64,000 nt of DNA from Janthinobacterium sp. CG3 (GCF_000344615.1 NZ_KB467824.1:4748367-4812366), one strand, 5' to 3'; numbered from the stretch's first letter, positions 35,179 to 43,962 are shown. Numbers and translations are program-made. The notes: generated from the sequence alone by a model not told the origin.

Positions 35179-36168
35179 ATGCAAGACAACAGAGTCAAAA
35201 TCCACAAGGTCGAAACCCTGTCCCACGACTGGTACCTGCTGCAAAAAACCACCTTCGACTACCTGCGCCGCGACGGCGCGTGGCAAACCCAAACGCGCGA
35301 AACCTACGACCGCGGCAACGGCGCCACTATCCTGCTATACAACCGCGCCCGCCGCAGCGTGATCCTGATCCGCCAATTCCGCTTCCCCACCTACGGCAAC
35401 GGCCACGACGGCTTCTTGATCGAAACGGCCGCCGGCCTGCTCGACCAGGCAAGCCCGGAAGAGCGCATCAAACTCGAAGTCGAGGAAGAAACCGGCTACC
35501 GCGTGGCCGAGGTGTGCAAGGTTTTTGAAGCCTTCATGAGCCCCGGCTCGGTCACCGAAAAGCTGTATTTCTTCGTCGCAGAATACGAACCCGGCGCGCG
35601 TGCCGGCGACGGCGGTGGCGTGGTGGCGGAAGGGGAAGACATCGAAGTGCTGGAATTGCCGCTGGAGCAGGCGCTGCACATGGTGGCCGACGGCCGTATC
35701 GCCGACGGCAAAACCATCATGCTGCTGCAGTACGCGCAGCTGCACCTGTTGCCGCCGCCGGCACCGCGCAAGGATGCGATGATGATTTTGATCGCCGGTC
35801 CCTACCGCTCGGGCACGGGCGACGACCCGGCGCTGATGGCGGCCAACGTGGCGGCGATGGAAGCGTTCGCGCTGCCGCGGTACCAGGCCGGCCACATGCC
35901 GGTGCTGGGCGAATGGCTGGCGCTGCCGCTGCTGAAACTGGCCGGCTCGGCGCAGGTGGGTGACGCGGCTTTCGAGCGCATCTTCCACGCGCAGGGAGGC
36001 GACGACCCTGCTCGGCAGGCGGCATCGCCATTGACGCGTGGCGCGCCGCTCGGGGCCGCCTGTGGCGCTCCTGGGCGCATGGGGATCGTCCGAAGGGGCG
36101 CAGTCGACTCGGCGGCATTCGACTCGTATGGCGGCACGTTCAGTTCCAGCGAGTTGGCATTACGTTGA
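35179..36168 (+). pseudogene. Nudix (NudK-like) - DUF4406 fusion, 3' end replaced by IS110 remnant
   Basis: The frame encodes 329 aa. Residues about 1-195 are a GDP-mannose pyrophosphatase (NudK)-like Nudix domain with [21 protein letters not shown]. Residues about 199-270 begin a nucleoside 2-deoxyribosyltransferase-like DUF4406 domain ([20 protein letters not shown]). Homology stops after ERIFH (His270, position 35988); from there DNA matches the 3' end of the IS110 transposase gene located in inverse orientation at 36743-36800. The second domain is therefore truncated and the last 59 residues are IS-derived. The Nudix half may still work. Confidence 0.75.
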
Positions 36169-36285
36169 ACTTACGCAGCGATTAGCGAAGCGTAATCCAG
36201 CGCCGAGCAGATGCCGACGCCAGTCGGGTTAAGCCCGAACGGGCTAACCCGACCCTAGTAGATGGGAATTCCAAGCATCAAGGTG
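35989..36285 (+). mobile_element. IS110-family remnant, 3' end only
   Basis: DNA from 35989 aligns, in inverted orientation, with the 3' end of the transposase at 36743-36900 (shared GGGATCGTCC...GAAGGGGCGCAG and GTTCAACGTAATGCCAACT) and with its downstream noncoding DNA, including CCCATCTACTAGGGTCGG and GCATCAAGGT. The copy is diverged, with small gaps, and lacks the rest of the transposase. The two copies lie tail to tail. Confidence 0.75.
36223..36253. repeat. Dispersed GTCGGGTTA palindrome
   Basis: GTCGGGTT (36223-36230) pairs with AACCCGAC (36246-36253), with further inner pairing AAGCCC/GGGCT. Similar half-sites recur at 36654-36666 and 60853-60882, the last sharing TAACCCGACTGGCGTCGGC with the reverse complement of this region. 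Confidence 0.65.
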
Positions 36286-36601
36286 GTTTTTCGCAAATTT
36301 ATCCTATCCCTTGTTTCGGCATAACCAGCGGGTCAAGGGCGGGCGAAGCCCGGCGAAGCGAACCCTTGACGCCGCCGATACCGAAATATGCTGGTCCATG
36401 GCGCCATGACGCATATTGCGGCTTGGCGCCATGCCGACCTGTTTCGTTTTGGCCTTCGTTCATTGCCAGCGCTTTGCTTTCGTCGTTCGTACAGCCCAGT
36501 TCGAAGCTCTCGGTCATCATTGCGTGAGACTTCACGTCCCACCACCTTCTATCCGCTGGTTTTGCTACCCCAGCCTAATTCTGCATGCGCGTTGCGCTTA
36601 G
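36286..36601. other. Noncoding core between two IS110 tails
   Basis: About 315 bp lying between the downstream noncoding tails of the remnant and of the intact IS110 element. It contains GGGCGAAGCCC and two TGGCGCCA palindromes near 36396-36440, giving it a folded look. I recognise no gene; the short open frames on both strands lack ribosome-binding sites or known motifs. It may be the noncoding (guide-RNA-bearing) end of an IS110-type element. Confidence 0.45.
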
Positions 36602-37975
36602 TGACCTTGATGCGTGCAAGCCCCATCTACTAGGGTCGGTTGCCATGGGCAACCAGGTCGGGTTACGGGCCTGCCTACTCCTTGCTGCTGCGTAGTTCAA
36701 CGTAATGCCAACTGCTGGTACTGAACGTGCCGCCTTACTCCCTTATGCCGCTCGTTTCAACTGCGCCCCTTCGGGGACGATCCCATGCTCCAGGTAGCGC
36801 CACAGGGCGACCACCAGCTTGCGCGCCACCGCGACGATGGCGATGCGCTTGCCGCGCTTGTTCTGGCCTCCCTGCGTGCGCCGGGCGAACCATTTCGTCA
36901 TCACGCTGTCGGGTTGGTAGCGCAGCCAGAACCAAGACATCTCGATCAACAGCGCGCGCACGCGCCGGTTGCCCTGCTTGCTGATGCCCTGGTCAACCCG
37001 GCTCTCGCCGCTGTCGTAGGGCTGCGGCACCAAACCGACGCAGGCGCCCACCTGCCTGCGGTTCTCGAATTTGCGCCAGAACAGCTCCAGCACCAACCTC
37101 GTCGCGCCCACCGGCCCCACCGCCTTCAACCGTTCCAGGTCGGCAATGCGCTGGCGCACCTCCGGCGGCAATTGCTCCGCCATCCCTTTTTCCAGCGCGG
37201 CCAGTTGTTGCTGCGCCAACTCCAAACGTTTGCACTCCTGTTCCAGCCGCTGCTGCAGCTGCGCCGACAGCGGATCGCCGTCGTAGCAACACAATTCCCG
37301 CTTGTTCAGCCGCGCCCCCACATCGCCGCCGACGCCATCCCAGCAGCCGACGGTGCGCAGCAGCTTGCGGATCCGGTCGCGGTGCTGCTGCGTTTCCTTT
37401 TGCAACTCGCCGCGGTCCCGTACCACGTGCCGCTGCGCCTCGGCCTCCACCGTCGGAACACGGATCACGTGCATCCGGTCGTACTCGCCACGCAACCAGC
37501 CCCGCAATGTCAGCACCAGCTTGATCGCGTCGAGCCGGTCGGTCTTGGCCCGCCGTTTGTGCCGCTCGACGGGAATGCTGGCAGGGTCGCAGATCACCAC
37601 CTCGTAGCCCAGCTTCGAGAGGGCGCGTTCAATCCAGAAGCCATCCTGACCAGCCTCGTACAGCACGACGGTGCGTACCTCGGCGGCCAGGCCCCACTTT
37701 GCCTTGAACTTCTCAATCTCCTGCACCGTTTCGTTGAGGCGCCCCGCCGCTGTCTCGCCGGAAACCGTCTGAATCGCCGGCTTCTCTCTCTTTCCGTCGT
37801 GCAAGGCAATTTTCCAGCTCTTGCTCGACAACTCTAATGCCACTGCAAAAACTTCGACTTCAGGCGTAAAATCGTTGGCGCGGGTCGGTTGCATGATTTT
37901 CTCCTAAGTTGATTCTTCGAACCTTCACTTTAGGATTAATTTGCGTCTTTTGCCGACCCGCCTTCATTCATAGTA
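36602..37975 (-). mobile_element. IS110-family insertion sequence
   Basis: An intact transposase gene plus downstream noncoding DNA. IS110 elements lack clear terminal inverted repeats, so the ends are only approximate: the left limit is set by the shared tail with the remnant and the right limit by the start of the KGG gene region. A hairpin GGTTGCC/GGCAACC (36638-36654) lies in the tail. Confidence 0.6.
36743..37894 (-). CDS. IS110 family transposase
   Basis: A 383-aa DEDD transposase. The N-terminal RuvC-like domain has a variant first acidic motif (VALELSSKSW, Glu in place of the usual Asp), YEAGQDG and KTDRLDAIKL; a coiled coil follows (about 195-250), and the C-terminal Transposase_20 part has LKAVGPVGATRLVLE, YDSGESRVDQGISKQGNRRVR with the conserved Ser. 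The reading frame is complete and apparently functional. It faces the remnant copy. Confidence 0.9.
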   Translation of the reverse strand: MQPTRANDFTPEVEVFAVALELSSKSWKIALHDGKREKPAIQTVSGETAAGRLNETVQEIEKFKAKWGLAAEVRTVVLYEAGQDGFWIERALSKLGYEVVICDPASIPVERHKRRAKTDRLDAIKLVLTLRGWLRGEYDRMHVIRVPTVEAEAQRHVVRDRGELQKETQQHRDRIRKLLRTVGCWDGVGGDVGARLNKRELCCYDGDPLSAQLQQRLEQECKRLELAQQQLAALEKGMAEQLPPEVRQRIADLERLKAVGPVGATRLVLELFWRKFENRRQVGACVGLVPQPYDSGESRVDQGISKQGNRRVRALLIEMSWFWLRYQPDSVMTKWFARRTQGGQNKRGKRIAIVAVARKLVVALWRYLEHGIVPEGAQLKRAA

Positions 37976-37997
37976 TCTACGAAACCGGCGCCGCTAA

Positions 37998-38525
37998 CTA
38001 GCTTTTGGAGCCGGAGCCACCTGACTTGCTTGAGCTTGACGAAGCGCTCGACTTGCCCGAACCCGAGGAGCTGCCCGAACTGCCTTGGTTGCCGCCGGAA
38101 CTACCTTGGTTGCCGCCCGACTTGCCGCGCGAACCGCCGTCGTCCGAATCGCTTTGCTGGTTGCCGCCCGACTTGCCGCGCGAGCCACCGTCGTCCGAAT
38201 CGCTTTGCTGGTTGCCGTCGTTCTTATGGCTCATTGCGCCGGCCTTGCGCGCCTCTTCCGAGGTGAACTCGTGCGCGGTGCCTGCGGCGTGGGCGGCGCG
38301 GCCGCCTTCGGCTGCGATTTCACGCTGCTGCTCAGGGTCCATCGACGCAAAACCGCGGTTGCTGGTGTCGCTTTGATTGTTGCCGCCCTTGCTGCCGGCT
38401 TGATTACCGCGCGATTTGTCGTCGTCCTTGTTGCTGGCCTGGCTGGAGCCTTTGCCGCTTTCTTTGCTGTTGTCGTTACCGCTTTGGTTGCTACCTTTGC
38501 TACCGCTTTGATTTGACGAAGACAT
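37998..38525 (-). CDS. KGG-motif stress-induced protein
   Basis: A 175-aa very hydrophilic, Ser/Gly/Asn-rich, probably disordered protein. The centre carries a con-10/GsiB-like stress motif (GFASMDPEQQREIAAEGGRAAH ... SEEARKAGAMSH) at about residues 58-100. A 17-residue unit (GNQQSDSDDGGSRGKSG) occurs twice in tandem, encoded by two nearly identical 51-bp repeats. KGG proteins are associated with stationary-phase and desiccation tolerance. It stands alone beside the IS element. Confidence 0.75.
   Translation of the reverse strand: MSSSNQSGSKGSNQSGNDNSKESGKGSSQASNKDDDKSRGNQAGSKGGNNQSDTSNRGFASMDPEQQREIAAEGGRAAHAAGTAHEFTSEEARKAGAMSHKNDGNQQSDSDDGGSRGKSGGNQQSDSDDGGSRGKSGGNQGSSGGNQGSSGSSSGSGKSSASSSSSKSGGSGSKS
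38110..38211. repeat. Two 51-bp tandem repeats in the KGG gene
   Basis: TTGCCGCCCGACTTGCCGCG begins each unit at about 38110 and 38161, and the two differ by only one or a few bases. They are in frame, so copy-number change would lengthen or shorten the protein by 17 residues. Confidence 0.8.
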
Positions 38526-38767
38526 GAGTGTTCTCCCGATCTAATAAGTTAGAGTTCAAATGGCATACAGAGTCTCCCGCCACCCGGGTGCATCGTTGCA
38601 GCTTCGCTGACTGATCAGGCGAGGGGATAGATTCCATAGTAGAGCGCGCATCCCTTGTCCGAAATAGGACGACGGATGGAGTTAGCGTAGGAACAATCCT
38701 GCTGGACATTGACGGGCGATAACTAACGATGTTGGGAGGGACGTGTTGCCGCGCCGATGGCGGCGGG

Positions 38768-38792
38768 GCCGGGGAACGCGCTGTTCCCCGGC
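38768..38792 (-). terminator. Hairpin after the nucleoside transporter operon
   Basis: GCCGGGGAAC (38768-38777) pairs perfectly with GTTCCCCGGC (38783-38792) over a 5-nt loop, about 18 nt past the last permease stop on the minus strand. There is no T run, so it may be a Rho-dependent or mRNA-stabilising 3' structure. Confidence 0.5.
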
Positions 38793-38809
38793 AGGCGCGC
38801 TAACGAGGC

Positions 38810-39781
38810 TTAGCGCGATTTGACGAACGGCGTGCCGAGCGCTTTCGGCGCCACCGACTTGGCCATCAGGCCGGCCAGCACGATGACGGTGACGACGTAG
38901 GGCACCATCTGGATCAGCGAGCCGGGGATGCGGCCGATGCCGGGCAGGTCGACGCCCTCGATCTGGATCTGCACTGCGCCGAAGAAGCCGAACATCAGGC
39001 AGCCGAGGAAGGTGTAGAGCGGGCGCCAGTTGCCGAACACCATGGCCGTCAAGGCCAGGTAGCCGGCGCCGGCCGACATGTCGCGCAGGAAAAAGCCGCT
39101 CTGGACGATGGCCAGGTAGGCGCCCGAGAACGAGCACAGCACGCCGGCGACGAGCATCGCCAGGTAGCGCGTCTTTTCGACGCTGACGCCGGCGGCGTCG
39201 GCAGCGTGCGGGTTTTCGCCGCAGGCGCGCAGGCGCAGGCCGAAGCGGCTGTGGTACAGCACCCAGTGTACCAGCGGTACCAGCGCGAACGCCAGGTACA
39301 CCAGCGCCGAATGGCCGCCGATCAGGTGGGCGTACAGCCAGCCGACAAAGGGGATGCCTTCGACGTACTGGGTGCCGGGCAGCACCACGTCGAACAAGCG
39401 CGCCTGGCCCAGGTCCGGCGTGCGCCCGCCCTGCTGGAAGTAAAACTGCGCCAGCACGAAGGTCAGCCCGCTCATGGCGATGTTGATGGCGATGCCGGCC
39501 ACCAATTGGTTGCCCTTTTGCGTGATGCTGACATAGCCTTGCAGCAGGGCCAGCAGCGCGCACACCAGCGTGCCGGCGGCCACGCCGTACCACGGGTTCT
39601 GGGTGGCGAAGGCCACCGCCGCCGAGGTGAAGGCGCTGGCCAGGATCTTGCCCTCCAGGCCGATGTCGATGACGCCGCTGCGTTCGGCGAACAGGCCGGC
39701 CATCGCGGCGAAGATCAGCACCGGCGCGTTGCGCACGGTCGACACCAGGATGCTGGCGAAATGGAAGTCGTCGAAGGTCAT
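38810..39781 (-). CDS. Nucleoside ABC transporter permease 2
   Basis: A 323-aa inner-membrane permease of the BPD_transp_2 family found in BMP-type nucleoside uptake systems. Blocks typical of the family are LFAERSGVIDIGLEGKI near residue 31 and GLRLRACGENPHAADAAGVSV near 190; eight or more hydrophobic helices are visible. ATG 39781 overlaps the upstream permease stop by 4 nt. Last gene of the operon. Confidence 0.9.
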   Translation of the reverse strand: MTFDDFHFASILVSTVRNAPVLIFAAMAGLFAERSGVIDIGLEGKILASAFTSAAVAFATQNPWYGVAAGTLVCALLALLQGYVSITQKGNQLVAGIAINIAMSGLTFVLAQFYFQQGGRTPDLGQARLFDVVLPGTQYVEGIPFVGWLYAHLIGGHSALVYLAFALVPLVHWVLYHSRFGLRLRACGENPHAADAAGVSVEKTRYLAMLVAGVLCSFSGAYLAIVQSGFFLRDMSAGAGYLALTAMVFGNWRPLYTFLGCLMFGFFGAVQIQIEGVDLPGIGRIPGSLIQMVPYVVTVIVLAGLMAKSVAPKALGTPFVKSR

Positions 39782-40869
39782 GCTGCGCTCCGTTTGCTGC
39801 GTTTGAGCATGGCCGCGATTGCCGGCGCGTAGAAGTTTTCCATCGCGCCGCAGAAGAGGATGATCAAACCCTGGATGAAGATGAAGGTCTCGGTCGGGAT
39901 GTTCGGTTTCTCCAGCGACAGGTCGAAGCCGCCCTGGATCAGCGCGCCGAACAGGATCGCCGACAGGAAGATACCAACCGGATGCTGGCGCCCCATCAGC
40001 GCGATGGCGATGCCGATGAAGCCGGCGCCGGCGGTGAAGTTCAGGCTCAGGTAGTGGGTCGAGCCCATGATGGAGTTGACCGAGCCGAGCCCGGCCAGCG
40101 CGCCCGAGATCAGCATGACGGCGATGATCATCTTGCTGATCGACACGCCGGCGTAGTGGGCGGCGTTCTGGTTCAGGCCGGTGGCGCGCAGCTTGAAGCC
40201 CCACGCCGAGCGCGTCATCATGACGCCGTAAATGGCCAGCGCGACGATGGCCAGCGGGAAGCTGACGTTGAGCGGGGTGTCGCCCAGCATCGGCAACCAG
40301 GTGTTCAGGCGCGGCATGGCGCCGCTGTCGGCGAACAGGCGGCTGGCGGTGTTTTGCTCGCCGACCGGGATCAGGTATTTGACGATGATGAAGTTCATCA
40401 GGCTGGCGGCGATGAAGTTGAACATGATCGTCGTGACGACGATGTGGCTGCCGCGCTTCGCCTGCAGGTAGCCGGGCAGGAAGGCCCATAGCGCGCCGAA
40501 CACGGCCGCGCCCAGCATGGCCGCCGGAATCAAGGCCCAGGCCGGCAGGCTGGAGTCGAACGCCAGCATGGCCAGCGTCAGGCCGAGGCCGCCGAAATAC
40601 ATCTGGCCCTCGCTGCCGATGTTGAACAGGCCGGCCTGCATCGCCACCGACACCGACAGGCCGGTGAAGATGAAGGTGCTGGCGTAGAACAGCGTGTAAC
40701 TGAGGCCTTCCGGGTTGATGATCGCGCTATTGACCAGAATGCCCAGCGATACGGCCGGGTTTTCACCCAGCAGGTAGATCACCAGGGCGGCTACCAGCAG
40801 CGCCGACAGCAAGTTTAAAACGGGCAGGACGACGGCGGTCGCCCAACGTGGCAAGTCGTTATTGTTCAT
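39778..40869 (-). CDS. Nucleoside ABC transporter permease 1
   Basis: A 363-aa permease partner with SVAMQAGLFNIGSEGQMYFG near residue 75 and GFKLRATGLNQNAAHYAGVSI near 223, the conserved cytoplasmic loops of BMP-type permeases. It starts 4 nt after the ATPase stop and overlaps the next permease, so subunits are produced together. Confidence 0.92.
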   Translation of the reverse strand: MNNNDLPRWATAVVLPVLNLLSALLVAALVIYLLGENPAVSLGILVNSAIINPEGLSYTLFYASTFIFTGLSVSVAMQAGLFNIGSEGQMYFGGLGLTLAMLAFDSSLPAWALIPAAMLGAAVFGALWAFLPGYLQAKRGSHIVVTTIMFNFIAASLMNFIIVKYLIPVGEQNTASRLFADSGAMPRLNTWLPMLGDTPLNVSFPLAIVALAIYGVMMTRSAWGFKLRATGLNQNAAHYAGVSISKMIIAVMLISGALAGLGSVNSIMGSTHYLSLNFTAGAGFIGIAIALMGRQHPVGIFLSAILFGALIQGGFDLSLEKPNIPTETFIFIQGLIILFCGAMENFYAPAIAAMLKRSKRSAA

Positions 40870-40873
40870 ATTA

Positions 40874-42397
40874 TTATGCCCCCCCGCCCATCAACAGGCC
40901 GATGCGGGTGGTATCGAATTGCTCGATGGGCAGTTCTCCAGTGATGCGTCCGCCGCACATGACGAGGATGCGGTCGGCCAGCGAGCGCACCTCCTCCAGT
41001 TCGACCGACACCAGTAAGATGGCGACGCCGGCGTCGCGCAGGGCCAGCAGTTGCGTGTGGATGCTTTCGATGGTGCCGATGTCGACGCCGCGGGTCGGTT
41101 GCCCGACCAGCATCAGCGTCGGTTTGGCCAGCACTTCGCGGGCGATGACGACTTTTTGCTGGTTGCCGCCGGACAACAGGCCGATGCGCAGCTCCGGGTT
41201 GGCCGGACGCACGTCGAAGGTTGTCAGCAGTTCGGCGCAGCGCGCCGCGATGGCCTTGAAGTCGAACAGGCCCCAGCGGTTGCTGAGCTGGTCCTGGTAG
41301 CCGAGCATGGTGTTGTGCATTACCGAAAAATTCTTGACGACGCCGTCGCGCAGCCGGTCTTCGGGAACGTGGGCGATGCCCAGTTCGCGGAACAGGCGCG
41401 GCAGGCCGTCGGCGTCGCCGCGTTTGGCGAACGGCAAGTCCTGGCCGAGGAAGGCCACCGCGCCCGAGCTGGGCAGGCGCATGCCCGACAGGATTTCCAT
41501 CAGCTCGCTCTGGCCGTTGCCGGAGACGCCGGCGATGGCGACAATCTCGCCGGCGCGCAGGCTGAAGTTGATGCCGGCCAGCAGCTTGACCTGCTGCGCG
41601 TTGACCAGTTGCACATTCTTTACGTCGAGCACGACCGCGCCCGGTTGGTAGGGCGCGCGCGGCAGGTGGTTCTGGATCGGCCGGCCCACCATCATGTTCG
41701 CCAGTTGCTCCTTGGTGGTGCCGGCGGTGGCGACGGCGCCGACGACGCGCCCGCCGCGCATCACCGTGACGGTGTCGGTGATGTCCAGGATTTCCTGCAA
41801 CTTGTGGGTGATCAGGATGATGGTCTTGCCCTGTTCCTTGAACAGGCGCAGGATGTCGAACAGCGACGCGGTTTCCTGCGCCGTCAGCACGGCGGTCGGC
41901 TCGTCGAGGATCAGGATGTTGGCGCTGCGGTAGATCTGCTTGAGGATCTCGACGCGCTGCTGGGCGCCGACCGACAAGTCTTCGATCTTCGCCAGCGGAT
42001 CGACGTCGAGCCGGTAGCGCTGGCAGATCTCGCGCAGCTTGGCCTCGGTGGCGGCGCGCTGGCCGGCCAGCTGGAAGCCGCCCTCGGTGCCGAGCATCAC
42101 GTTGTCGAGAACGGTGAAATTTTCCACCAGCATGAAGTGCTGGTGCACCATGCCGATGCCCAGGCGGATCGCCTCCTGGCTGTTGCGGATCGGCTGGTGC
42201 TGGCCGTCGAGCAGGATGTCGCCGCCGTCGGCCCGGTAATAGCCGTACAGGATGCTCATCAAGGTCGACTTGCCGGCGCCGTTCTCCCCCACCAGGCCGT
42301 GGATCGAACCCTTGGCGATGGCGAAGCTGACGTCGGCGTTCGCCTTCACCTGTCCAAAGTGCTTGGAGATGCCGCGAAATTCTACTGCTGCTTGCAT
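40874..42397 (-). CDS. Nucleoside ABC transporter ATP-binding protein
   Basis: A 507-aa double ABC ATPase. The first half has Walker A GENGAGKST near residue 37, signature LSVGAQQR near 143 and Walker B ILILDEPT; the second has a degenerate Walker A-like GVSGNGQSE near 297 and signature LSGGNQQK near 400. Two fused ATPase halves are usual for sugar/nucleoside importers (RbsA/BmpC type). ATG 42397 removes an upstream non-homologous extension. Confidence 0.92.
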   Translation of the reverse strand: MQAAVEFRGISKHFGQVKANADVSFAIAKGSIHGLVGENGAGKSTLMSILYGYYRADGGDILLDGQHQPIRNSQEAIRLGIGMVHQHFMLVENFTVLDNVMLGTEGGFQLAGQRAATEAKLREICQRYRLDVDPLAKIEDLSVGAQQRVEILKQIYRSANILILDEPTAVLTAQETASLFDILRLFKEQGKTIILITHKLQEILDITDTVTVMRGGRVVGAVATAGTTKEQLANMMVGRPIQNHLPRAPYQPGAVVLDVKNVQLVNAQQVKLLAGINFSLRAGEIVAIAGVSGNGQSELMEILSGMRLPSSGAVAFLGQDLPFAKRGDADGLPRLFRELGIAHVPEDRLRDGVVKNFSVMHNTMLGYQDQLSNRWGLFDFKAIAARCAELLTTFDVRPANPELRIGLLSGGNQQKVVIAREVLAKPTLMLVGQPTRGVDIGTIESIHTQLLALRDAGVAILLVSVELEEVRSLADRILVMCGGRITGELPIEQFDTTRIGLLMGGGA

Positions 42398-42470
42398 ATG
42401 TTCACTAGGTAAAAACGCGCCGCGCGGAGACTGTGGTCCCCGGCGGCGCGCTTTGAGTTGACGTGTGAGT

Positions 42471-43466
42471 TTAAACCGGGCAGCTGTTGCCGGCGCGGTA
42501 GTCGATGACCTTGATCTTGCCGTCAATGATGTCCTTGCGGGCGCCGAGCACGCGCTTTTCAATCTCCGGCGTGATCAGCTTGCGGTTGTGCTCGTCCAGC
42601 GCCCAGTCGACGCCGCCTTCCTTCAAACCCTTGCTGACGACGCCGGCCTTCCAGGTGCCGTTCTTGACTTGCATGAAACTGTCGTAGACGGCGTTGTCGA
42701 CGCGCTTGACCATTGAGGTCAGCATCGTGCCCGGGTACAGGTGGTTCTGGTTGGAATCGACGCCGATCGCCAGCTTGCCTTTTTCCTTGGCCGTTTGCAG
42801 CGTGCCCATGCCGCTGCCGCCGGCCACCGCGAATACCACGTCGACGCCGCGCTCGAACTGCGAGCGCGCCAGTTCGCCGCCCTTGGCCGGGTCGTTCCAG
42901 GCGCCGGAGGTGGTGCCGACCATGTTTTGCGTCACTTCCGCCTTCGGATTGACGAGCTTTGCGCCTTGCGCGTAGCCGCAGGCGAAGGTGCGGATCAGCG
43001 GGATGTCGATGCCGCCGATGAAACCGAGTTTTTTCGACTTGCTGGCCATTGCCGCCGCCACGCCGACCAGATAAGAGCCTTCTTCTTCCTTGAACAGCAC
43101 GGAATTGACGTTATTGCCGGGCGCGGTGCCGTCGATCAGCACGAATTTCACGTTGGGAAATTCCTTGGCGACCTTTTGCACGGCTTGCGTCTGGGCGAAG
43201 CCGATCGATGCGATCAGATCGAGTTTTTTGCGCGCCAAACCGCGCAGCACCTGCTCGGCCTGGGTGTCGCTGGACGCCTGCACTTCGATGAAGGAAATAT
43301 TGGTCTCTTTCTTGAAGCGTTGTGCGCCTTCGAAAGCGGACTGGTTGAACGACTTGTCGAACTTGCCGCCGGCGTCATACACGATGCCCAATTTTGGGTC
43401 CGCCGCGGACGCGCTAGCCGTCATAAACAAGGCTGCGATCGTCAAACTAAGTTGTGTAAGTTTCAT
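42471..43466 (-). CDS. BMP family nucleoside-binding protein
   Basis: A 331-aa periplasmic substrate-binding protein. The signal peptide MKLTQLSLTIAALFMTASASA is followed by ADPKLGIVYDAGGKFDKSFNQ, the BMP/PnrA N-terminal motif for purine-nucleoside binding; FIGGIDIPLI and FAVAGGSGMG follow. ATG 43466 has AGGAG seven bases upstream. First gene of the transporter operon, preceded by a ~420-nt leader and regulon element copy B. Confidence 0.92.
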   Translation of the reverse strand: MKLTQLSLTIAALFMTASASAADPKLGIVYDAGGKFDKSFNQSAFEGAQRFKKETNISFIEVQASSDTQAEQVLRGLARKKLDLIASIGFAQTQAVQKVAKEFPNVKFVLIDGTAPGNNVNSVLFKEEEGSYLVGVAAAMASKSKKLGFIGGIDIPLIRTFACGYAQGAKLVNPKAEVTQNMVGTTSGAWNDPAKGGELARSQFERGVDVVFAVAGGSGMGTLQTAKEKGKLAIGVDSNQNHLYPGTMLTSMVKRVDNAVYDSFMQVKNGTWKAGVVSKGLKEGGVDWALDEHNRKLITPEIEKRVLGARKDIIDGKIKVIDYRAGNSCPV

Positions 43467-43862
43467 GAATTGGCTCCTGGAAGTTCGATATTGTATATTT
43501 TTTATAGACGAAGCCGCTAATTCGCTCGTTTTACCGCCGTATGCGCCAGCCTTGCGCGCCAACCATGCCTTGATCGCAATCTTGTAGCATCATCACAACA
43601 GTTTCCGCATACCGTTGTGGAAACGCCGCCGCTCAACTTGTTGCGTCCGCGCGCATCGCTGTTGCCACCGCGCCACGCCGGGCGCCGGACGCGGCGCGCC
43701 GCGGTTTGTATACATACCTGTCCGTGCTGCACGCGTTGGCGTCTGCCGCCGGCGCCGCGCCGCCGAGTGAAACGCGGGTGCCGCGGCACTTTTTTTAGCC
43801 GCCGCCGCCGCCGCCGCCGCGGCTTTCCGCGGCGCGTATCACGCTGCCTTTTTGTTAAGCAC
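43467..43862 (-). other. Long leader of the nucleoside transporter operon
   Basis: About 400 nt of untranslated DNA between element B and the binding-protein start. It contains a (GCC)n microsatellite at 43798-43820, a run of seven T next to a GTGCCGCGGCAC palindrome (43779-43796), and otherwise GC-rich sequence without a recognisable gene. Confidence 0.45.
43798..43820. repeat. GCC trinucleotide microsatellite
   Basis: Seven or more consecutive GCC units in the transporter-operon leader. Slipped-strand length change here could alter the mRNA leader; nothing shows that it does. Confidence 0.8.
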
Positions 43863-43888
43863 ACGAACCGCACAGGGACTTGGTTCGT
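43863..43888. promoter_or_regulatory. Inverted repeat at the start point of the transporter operon
   Basis: ACGAACC (43863-43869) and GGTTCGT (43882-43888) are perfect inverted 7-mers with a 12-nt spacer, directly adjoining regulon element B at its -10 side. It could be a repressor site around +1 or a hairpin at the 5' end of the mRNA. Confidence 0.5.
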
Positions 43889-43962
43889 CACTATGCATCA
43901 TGCTATATATGTATGACAAATACGATTTTATTTAGCTATTTATATGATCGACATATAAATAA
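43889..43962 (-). promoter_or_regulatory. Nucleoside-regulon element, copy B
   Basis: On the minus strand this 74-bp stretch has the same ordered blocks and spacing as copies A and C: TTATTTATA, 9 nt, TATAAAT, GTATTTG, TGATGCATAGTG. TTGTCA and CATAGT are 18 bp apart. It points toward the BMP transporter operon (start 43466). Because the AT-rich half is an inverted repeat, it could also influence the second TonB receptor, which starts 207 bp away on the other side. Confidence 0.78.

Noticed and set aside
36299-36633. Small open frames on both strands between the IS110 tails
   Set aside because: They lack ribosome-binding sites and known motifs; the DNA is better explained as the noncoding end of an IS element.
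43779-43796. Terminator on the plus strand at GTGCCGCGGCAC followed by T7
   Set aside because: The palindrome can form only a four-base-pair stem with a four-base loop, and no plus-strand gene ends nearby.
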